From: Siphonodentalium dalli
Lineage: Eukaryota; Mollusca; Scaphopoda; Gadilida; Siphonodentaliidae
NCBI GenBank assembly: GCA_032622095.1
Contig: CP136062.1
Location: 199,523,887-199,587,886, forward strand
DNA length: 64,000 nt
Direction: 5' to 3'
In this document: positions 58,194 to 64,000 of the stretch, piece after piece
Layout: the number at the start of each line of letters is the position of its first letter
Numbering within the stretch: the stretch's first letter is position 1
Notes under the pieces: model-generated
Databases searched by the model: none
What the model was told of the DNA's origin: nothing
Seen by the model: only the letters and a program-made list of their open reading frames with translations
Made by a program: the position numbers and the translations under genes

Positions 58194-58689
58194 TGTGTGA
58201 AACACAGCGTTTCTTATAGTATTTTATCAAAATATAGACCTTACTGAAATCAAAAATGGATTATATCGAGCAGTAGTGGTTTATTTTTCCAATATGAGGC
58301 ATCCTGAAAATTAATGTCAATCCTCAAAATAAAGCCAAAAAAAACGGATTTTTGTTCTTCAATTTTACTAGCTGATGCATCTCGTATAACTGAAGTATGC
58401 CCTTATATACCATAATATTACTAAATTGAAGAGGAAATGTTAATATACATTTTTAGAGGGATATCTTGTCCAATGTTAAACACTCTTCATGCAGAATTTG
58501 GCAATTTATAATAAACATTTACCAAAATTAACAGAAAATTAAAATAAAAAATACTTTAATAGCAATATAAAGCAACCATAAGTCATGTTAAATATCTAAA
58601 CATAATGATACAACATCAGACACAGCCTCAGACATGAAATTTTACCAGATGGCAGGGCATACTGTCTGTTTAACAAACCTGCCATAATG

Positions 58690-59000
58690 GTGCCTGATGC
58701 GCACTATTTGTCGCTTTCGGCGCACTTTTTGTCGCTTTCGGCGCTTTCGGCGCTTTCGGCGCGCGCGCCGAAAGCGACAAAAAGTGCGATATTAGCGCAT
58801 GTTTCGGCGCGTTACTAATGGCGCACTTTTTGTCGCTTTCGGCGCGCGCCGAAAGCGCCATTAGGCATACTATTAGGTCCACTCCCTAATGGCGCGCGCC
58901 GTAAGCGACAAAAAGTGCGCCATTAGGGTATGTTTCTGCGCGCGCCGAAAGCGCCGAAAGCGACAAAAAGTGCGCCGAAAGCGCCATTAGCAAGTGGCCC
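58690..59000. repeat. GC-rich nested palindrome cluster (ctttcggcgc units)
   Basis: About 300 bp almost wholly built from cgctttcggcgc, its complement gcgccgaaagcg, 'actttttgtcg' and 'taatggcgc'. Several self-contained inverted units can be seen. One is 58886-58928 (cctaatggcgc...gcgccattagg) and another about 58815-58866. It lies exactly at the right breakpoint of duplication copy B and is a strong base-composition outlier. No protein: Ala/Pro/Lys-rich frames are by-products. Confidence 0.8.
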
Positions 59001-59017
59001 TAATAGGATTCCATATA

Positions 59018-59281
59018 TATCACAGCCAAATTTGATCTGGAAAAACCCAAGACTACAGCAGCTAATTAAATAAATTTCCCGCTCACAAAAATCCATTCCC
59101 CCATTCATTCACCAGTTTAAATTATTTAGATATTATGTACAAATCAAATAAACGCGATGTCATCCTTTAATAACATGTCGCATGTATCAGGTGCAGGTCA
59201 TTCTTCAGTTACCTTCACCTTTAGCATTCCACGGTGTACTCGCTCCCCGACTCTAGAACACATTTAGCTCCCTGATTCCTA
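59018..59281 (+). repeat. Tandem segmental duplication, partial copy C
   Basis: 264 bp from 'tatcacagccaaatttgatc' to 'ccctgattccta' match copies A and B. It stops at the same TA-rich point into which the Helitrons inserted in copy B. Confidence 0.85.
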
Positions 59282-60054
59282 CAATACTCTGCTTGAGGAT
59301 TATGGCATATTACGCAGATGAAACTTGGAGCCAATTTTCATTCTTCAGAAGAAAGCCATGGATCGGCCCATGATAATTATAATATTAGATTATGGTTGTA
59401 TATAAAACATTTATCACTCTATTTATCTGGTAATTTCTATTCCGTTCGATAAATAATCCTTGAATTAATATTTATTATAATTAATGATAGATACGATACA
59501 AGTTGTTTTATATTTAATTACTATTCATTCTAGTCTATTTTATACTATAGTGAAGGGGCACTATCATATATGTATAATTAGTTCAAAATAAACATAATAC
59601 TGCGTAAACTATGTATTACACACGTAGTGTTTACGTTCAACTTGAACTATTAAGTAGTGTACTTCGAGTGCCTCTTTTCAGCACCAATATTTTAAAAGTA
59701 AGTTGACAGCCTATTTAAATCTGATGTTTTATCATTGATTTTATGAAAACATTACATGTTAACAATGACATATATTTTTACTAAGAATATTTTTCTTTCA
59801 TATATTACTGCATACGCTCACTCTCACTGTCATGTGCCTAATAGTCACTGATATTGATAATATAGTTTCAGCAGACTCAGTATAATTATTAATTTTGGTA
59901 ATTTAGAGAAAAATCCCAACGATCACTATTATTTGGCATTAAGACATAGAGTGAAATTGCATCACTATTAATAATTTCAGCCTAAATCCCCACCCATCAC
60001 GATTATTAAGCCATCACTACTATTAGGCACATGAGACTGAGTGTGAGCTGGTGG
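59282..60054. other. AT-rich noncoding
   Basis: No coding or repeat structure that I can support. Confidence 0.4.
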
Positions 60055-60332
60055 GAATGGCTGCGGACACAGTAGCGATGTCATAGTAGGTGTGACAATT
60101 TATTGTGGTGGAGTTTGGTGACAATTGGTCCGTCATAATTATGTGTCATAGCTATCCATGTCGCCCGCTGATTTTCCGCACAATAAGTCGACTGGACCAA
60201 TTAACCATTGCTGTTCACCAAGGTTGATCTCTACTCATTGCGTGTTGCTAATTTGTAATCGCTACGATATATATAATTGCACGATAGATCGTCCGGAATT
60301 GTGTTTGACCGTGGCCTGGTGGCAATTCCTCA

Positions 60333-60866
60333 TTGACTCACATATCATGCATGTCGGAGTTGTCTGAGAGACGCCCAGACGACCCGGCCTGCATGGAGAC
60401 AGGTGACATTAGACCAGCTAGCAGGGACTCCGTTGATCTGCCGGTGGTCCCTGCTGACGTCGTCAAGGCGAGCGGATACAGGGACGTGGACACCACCCCA
60501 GATGTTCCTGCCGCCAGCTTTGACGTGGAGATAGAAACACCACCCAGCCTTTCTCCACAAGGGGCGGATAGCACCTTCTCCGCCCCTCCGACGCCGAAGT
60601 ACGATGAGAAGCCGGCGTCGTCGAAGAAAGAAAACAAAGAACAACATCGGACGCGGTTAAAACAAGCCCTGGTCCAAAACCTAACAGAAGGAAAATCACA
60701 CCAACTCAACATAAAAGAATTCTACCTCCTGAGAGACAATATAAATTACACAGAGCGTGATGAAACAGAACCATCACAAGGAAAAGCCTGGCTCAACTCC
60801 CAGGGAAAGATCGTTTACACAAGATTCCCGCTACTACCAGAAAGATACCAAGATTTCTATCCCTAA
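60333..60866 (+). CDS. ORF1/gag-like protein, copy 3 (5'-truncated, up to 177 aa)
   Basis: Homology to copy 1 begins at 'gttgtctgagagacgcccag' (60359), so the aromatic and basic N-terminal modules are missing. The first seven or so residues are probably not original. Shared block: SERRPDD.xCMETxDIxPASRDSVDLP ... DTTPDVPAASFDVE. It then diverges to a Pro-rich part with APPTPKYDEKPAS (TP[DEK]Y motif). Next comes a charged C-terminal domain not seen in copy 1 (LKQALVQNLTEGKSHQLNIK ... YTRFPLLPERYQDFYP), with a natural-looking stop. A 3' double hairpin follows at 60942-60987. Function unknown. Confidence 0.5.
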   Translation: MTHISCMSELSERRPDDPACMETGDIRPASRDSVDLPVVPADVVKASGYRDVDTTPDVPAASFDVEIETPPSLSPQGADSTFSAPPTPKYDEKPASSKKENKEQHRTRLKQALVQNLTEGKSHQLNIKEFYLLRDNINYTERDETEPSQGKAWLNSQGKIVYTRFPLLPERYQDFYP

Positions 60867-60941
60867 AATGCTATGTCTATTTTTTCCACTACTTTTTTTT
60901 CATGATTGTTCACATTAAAAGCAAAAACATGAGGGATTAAG

Positions 60942-60996
60942 GAAAGGGCCCTTCGGCCCTTTCGACAATCCCGGGGCTAGCTACCCCAAACCAACC
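60942..60996 (+). ncRNA. 3' double-hairpin RNA structure, copy 3
   Basis: Hairpin 1: GAAAGGGCC-cttc-GGCCCTTTC (60942-60963), perfect 9-bp stem. Then 'gacaatccc'. Hairpin 2: GGGG-ctagcta-CCCC (60973-60987), then AAACCAACC. Relative to copy 1 the stems differ on both strands while pairing is kept. Confidence 0.55.
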
Positions 60997-61376
60997 CAAT
61001 TAAAGGTATGTTTTTATATGATCTCAATGCATACATGTTTATTTACTTATATTAATTTAATTTGTAAGAAGTAGCATGGCTGTGGAGATGGGTTATTCAT
61101 TAAGTTATCAAGTGGACTGGTGTGTTACCATACAAATACAATAGTGCGTTTTGAGTAAAGATCAACAGCGACAAGACATTCAGGTAGTTAAATCATTCAG
61201 AGATCGACCGTCGCTGGTAGAGCTTGGTAGAGTCATTGTGCGAATTTGCGGAGGGCGACATGGCTTGCTATGGTATATTAAATATGACAACCAATTGTCA
61301 CGAAACTCCACCATAATAAATTGTCACACCTACTATGCCATCGCTACTGTGATACGTGTGTCCGCAGCCAATAGCA

Positions 61377-62431
61377 TCAACAAAACTCAAAATCAAATCA
61401 AATGAAAAATTGTAACTTCTTGGTTATGTTGAATAAATATTATTGTTGTAATTTGGGATATTTTCCACCCCTACTACTGGCTACTAGACTTAAAGGCACG
61501 GGCGGTGTTCGTTGCAGAAATATTCATATTTGTTCAAATCGCCATCAACGGAAGGAATATCAAAATATATATAGTTTTGTTCATATGCCAAACATAATCA
61601 GCGCGTAAATAGTATATTGTCGGCAAGACGTACGATGGTGTACATAAACAAGAACCTTCTCGTGTTACAGAAGTTTTGCTTATGTTTACATAACACAGCG
61701 CAATTATATTGGTTACTCACACACAAATGATATAAATGCTCTTTATTATTTCCATATCAGGAAAACAGTAACACATAACGCTCTTTATGTTTACCATATC
61801 CGGATATAAACAAAAGCCAGGTTCTGTAACGTTTTATGCTTATGTTTACATAACAAAGGAAAACCATTTGACAATAACATACTTGTTATGCTATATTTCT
61901 GATTGGTATAAGAACAAAGTCTATCTATATTTTACTATTCTTTCTGTTTATGGCGGTTTTTGACGGAGCTGAATATTTTAACAGCATACCCACCGCCAAC
62001 GCCGCCCGTATCTTGAACGTCCTACCTTTAGCCTTTACGACTTTAGGCTTTATTCCGCACCCTTCTTTTATTTGAATTCATAGAGGCGAGAGGACGTCTT
62101 CCAGTGTCTACTGCAACTTAATGCAAGTGACGACTGGAATACAAAACAATAATATTCGTCTGAATGATAACTATCAAACTAACCACCGACTATGCATTTC
62201 AGCCATAAATTTCTTCTAAAACATCATCACAAAGTCACATTGTTTTCAAGGGCGATTGTGACCTTCGGCTTCATAAAGGGAGATAATTCGGATCACCTGG
62301 TGGATTATGACCTGGTTAAGAATTGAACACACCCTACAAGTGCCGCGTTATCGAACCTGCAGTTGACTATCCACCTCGATGTCTAATTATAAACGCAAGA
62401 ATTTCACCACACATAATATTCTAGCTGAAAC
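61377..62431. other. Noncoding; one direct repeat
   Basis: 61640-61697 and 61810-61862 share 'tttatgcttatgtttacataaca' and neighbouring words, about 165 bp apart. Nothing else supported. Confidence 0.45.
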
Positions 62432-62488
62432 AGGCTCCCTTCGAGAGCCTTTATTCAGCATCGGAGGGGCCTGCGCACGTTGCCCCTC
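62432..62488 (+). ncRNA. Two adjacent GC-rich hairpins
   Basis: AGGCTC-ccttcga-GAGCCT (62432-62450), then GAGGGGC-ctgcgcacgtt-GCCCCTC (62464-62488), spaced 13 nt ('ttattcagcatcg'). The arrangement resembles the ORF1-like 3' structures but no related ORF precedes it. It does not fit the histone 3' stem-loop consensus. Possibly a lone element 3' end. Confidence 0.35.
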
Positions 62489-62767
62489 TGTACCTAGGGG
62501 CCTATGGTGGGGTCCTTTGCGCATATTTTGATCGTTTAATAAAAAATTCATTTAAAAAAAAATTAATTAAATAATTGTTTTGTTTTTTTTTAGTTTCAGC
62601 TCCTTTTTATTTTTACATAAAAACTGTATTCTGTCATTTATTTTGCTCCAAATTTATTCAGTTATAGGAATAAAACTCGAGCAATTTCATGACATTGATC
62701 GAAAACCTTAGGTATATTATATGACTTATTTTATTTCTTAGCTTAAAAATTAAGTTGTGTTTTCGTC

Positions 62768-63482
62768 CAGGGGCGTATGAAGCTATAAATGTGGGGGGGG
62801 GTATCAAGGGGAGAGCACGAGAGAGGGTACCATATTTCGGACTAAAACCATAAAAATAATTAACATTATTCCATCTCTTAAATTAAAACTTATTCTGACT
62901 ACAACTGTACTTAAGACTTCAACAAACAAATTAATCTCATATTGATTTTAATTGCGAAGAAAACAATGTCTGTCTCTCGTTCATATAAGTATGAATGCAC
63001 AATAGTTGTCCATTAAATGTCATGCAATCCAAACGTATCCAGACGAGCATCATTCCCATGAACAAATTCATTTGAAATCACTTGCATGTCGATATTGTCA
63101 CGTCGTTCTCAATATATGTCACACACCATCAAGTGATTCAAACGGTCTTGACTCATAGTGGACCTTAAGTGGTTCTTCATCCGCAACGTAATTGAGCAAA
63201 AACGCGTTCTCGTGTTTTCCGTACCAAGAGATCGCGTACTGCGTATAGCCGCGTATGGAACCACAGTTTTAAAGAATGACCCCCATGCATCCGCGTGATA
63301 CTATATATAAGACACTATTTCCTATAGAGTATACTATATATTGTATGGCAAACTGTGCGGGCGGAGAATGTGATTGGTTAGGTTGAATAAATAAGAAATA
63401 CAGTTTAAGCGTTGACCATTTTCTGGAAATTTGGGGGGGGGGGTATTTACCCCCTTACCCCCTCCCAGTTCCTACGCCCCTG
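62768..63482. mobile_element. hAT-type nonautonomous element with 8-bp target duplication (715 bp)
   Basis: Tips CAGGGGCGTA...TACGCCCCTG, with G-run-rich subterminal sequence at both ends. The target sequence TTTTCGTC is present on both sides (62760-62767 and 63483-63490). The 8-bp duplication plus CAGGGG tip identify the hAT superfamily. No transposase ORF. Confidence 0.92.
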
Positions 63483-63490
63483 TTTTCGTC

Positions 63491-64000
63491 TAATCAAGAA
63501 TGTGATTAGCCAAACAATTAGTCTCGTGTATTAGACTCACATACATAAGAAAAGCTGGATACGAATGTGATCGCCCTTGAAAATGTATATATTTATGATC
63601 GATTTGAAAGCTGGCTACGAATGTAATAGATACAAACTGACAACATTAATAATATTAGTCTATTCTTGACATATTGTTAATAACGAGCGTCTGTTTCACT
63701 CAATGTGACAGATTGAAAACAAATTGAATACTTCAATAATTTCGGAAAGTTTTTTTTTAACTGACAAACTAAATTCAGCGACATTTGTGTGTGTGGTTTC
63801 CAGCCAAATATGCTGTTGTCAGTAACCATTTTAAAGTTATTGCTGTTCATGTGCCACTTCTCAATTGGAAACTTGAGAAATAAAACAGGTTTCATAACAA
63901 CGCGTACTGGAGACCTTAATACGTCTTCAGAATGTGAACCGCATAATTTTAACTTTAAGGACTCCAATCATTATCACCGTCAATTTTGAATAATGGAGCT
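63491..64000. other. Noncoding end of window
   Basis: Frames on both strands at 63677-63989 overlap and lack a recognised domain or splice context. No gene is called. Confidence 0.35.

Larger units (their letters stand above)
56658..58685 (+). repeat. Tandem segmental duplication, copy B (interrupted)
   Basis: 955 bp of homology to copy A once the Helitron insertion (57121-58193) is removed. Differences are scattered substitutions and small deletions (for example 'gtctacctcacagcc' versus 'ctatatcacagcc'). A third, partial copy follows at 59018-59281. Confidence 0.9.
60055..61376. mobile_element. Inverted-repeat element (1.3 kb) enclosing ORF1-like copy 3
   Basis: Left end ggctgcggacac...(60058 on) and right end ...gtgtgtccgcagcc (to 61372) form inverted termini of about 130-150 bp, sharing 'gtaggtgtgacaatttatt' and 'gtggagttt.gtgacaattgg'. 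A solo copy of the right end is at 40575-40725. Target duplication unclear. The only internal coding sequence is the 60333-60866 frame. Confidence 0.65.

Noticed and set aside
57114-58205. Overlapping frames of up to 123 codons on both strands
   Set aside because: Same Helitron cores; both strands are open at once and the insert is absent from the duplicate copy.
58670-59108. Ala/Pro/Lys-rich frames (APKAPKAPKATKS...)
   Set aside because: Translation of the ctttcggcgc palindrome cluster.
62432-62450. Histone 3' stem-loop
   Set aside because: Stem AGGCTC/GAGCCT with a 7-nt loop does not match the strict 6-bp stem, 4-nt loop and flanking sequence of histone messages, and no histone gene is adjacent.

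Overview
The window is eukaryotic, AT-rich, gene-poor and repeat-dense, with spliced coding sequence (pyrimidine-tract/AG acceptors, GT donors, an AATAAA signal), microsatellites and many kinds of transposon. The repeat repertoire (core repeats next to ACAG-type microsatellites, repeats with 'aagggccata' and 'ggccgccggcagccatcttgg' wording) most resembles a bivalve mollusc or another lophotrochozoan. That assignment is inference; no species is claimed.

Only one host gene is well supported: three consecutive 3'-terminal exons on the + strand (26176-28666) of a hydroxylysine-kinase-like (HYKK/AGPHD1, aminoglycoside-phosphotransferase fold) protein. Its phosphotransferase motif reads HGN instead of HGD, so it may be a pseudokinase or a decaying copy. 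A 162-bp piece of its last exon is repeated almost unchanged at 29310-29471. A separate possible pair of exons on the - strand (35640-36277) is weak.

Most of the rest is mobile DNA, and several boundaries can be fixed to the base. (1) Nonautonomous Helitrons on the - strand (5'-TC...hairpin...CTAG-3', between A and T) lie in head-to-tail arrays at 1758-5363 (six), about 8307-9191 (two) and 57121-58193 (two). The last array interrupts one copy of a tandem segmental duplication whose other copy keeps the empty site. (2) TTAA-flanked, piggyBac-like short elements lie at 16383-16774, 25537-26010, 30828-31218, 33097-34225 and 42332-42723; four of the five carry a shared long-hairpin module. (3) A hAT-type element with a perfect 8-bp target duplication lies at 62768-63482, and a palindromic TA-flanked element at 41302-41429. 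(4) Overlapping inverted-repeat elements lie at 17004-21150. (5) A 3.7-kb structure with 440-bp inverted termini lies at 50030-53718. (6) A 5'-truncated, frameshifted LINE lies at about 46240-47490 (-).

The most unusual system is a family of three ORFs (20151-20951, 43731-44510, 60333-60866). They encode basic then acidic/proline-rich proteins sharing a TP[DEK]Y motif. Each is followed by a 3' region with two successive hairpins whose stems differ in sequence but keep pairing. They look like ORF1-only, RNA-structured retroelement-like units. Two lie inside unrelated inverted-repeat elements. No reverse transcriptase is linked to them here.
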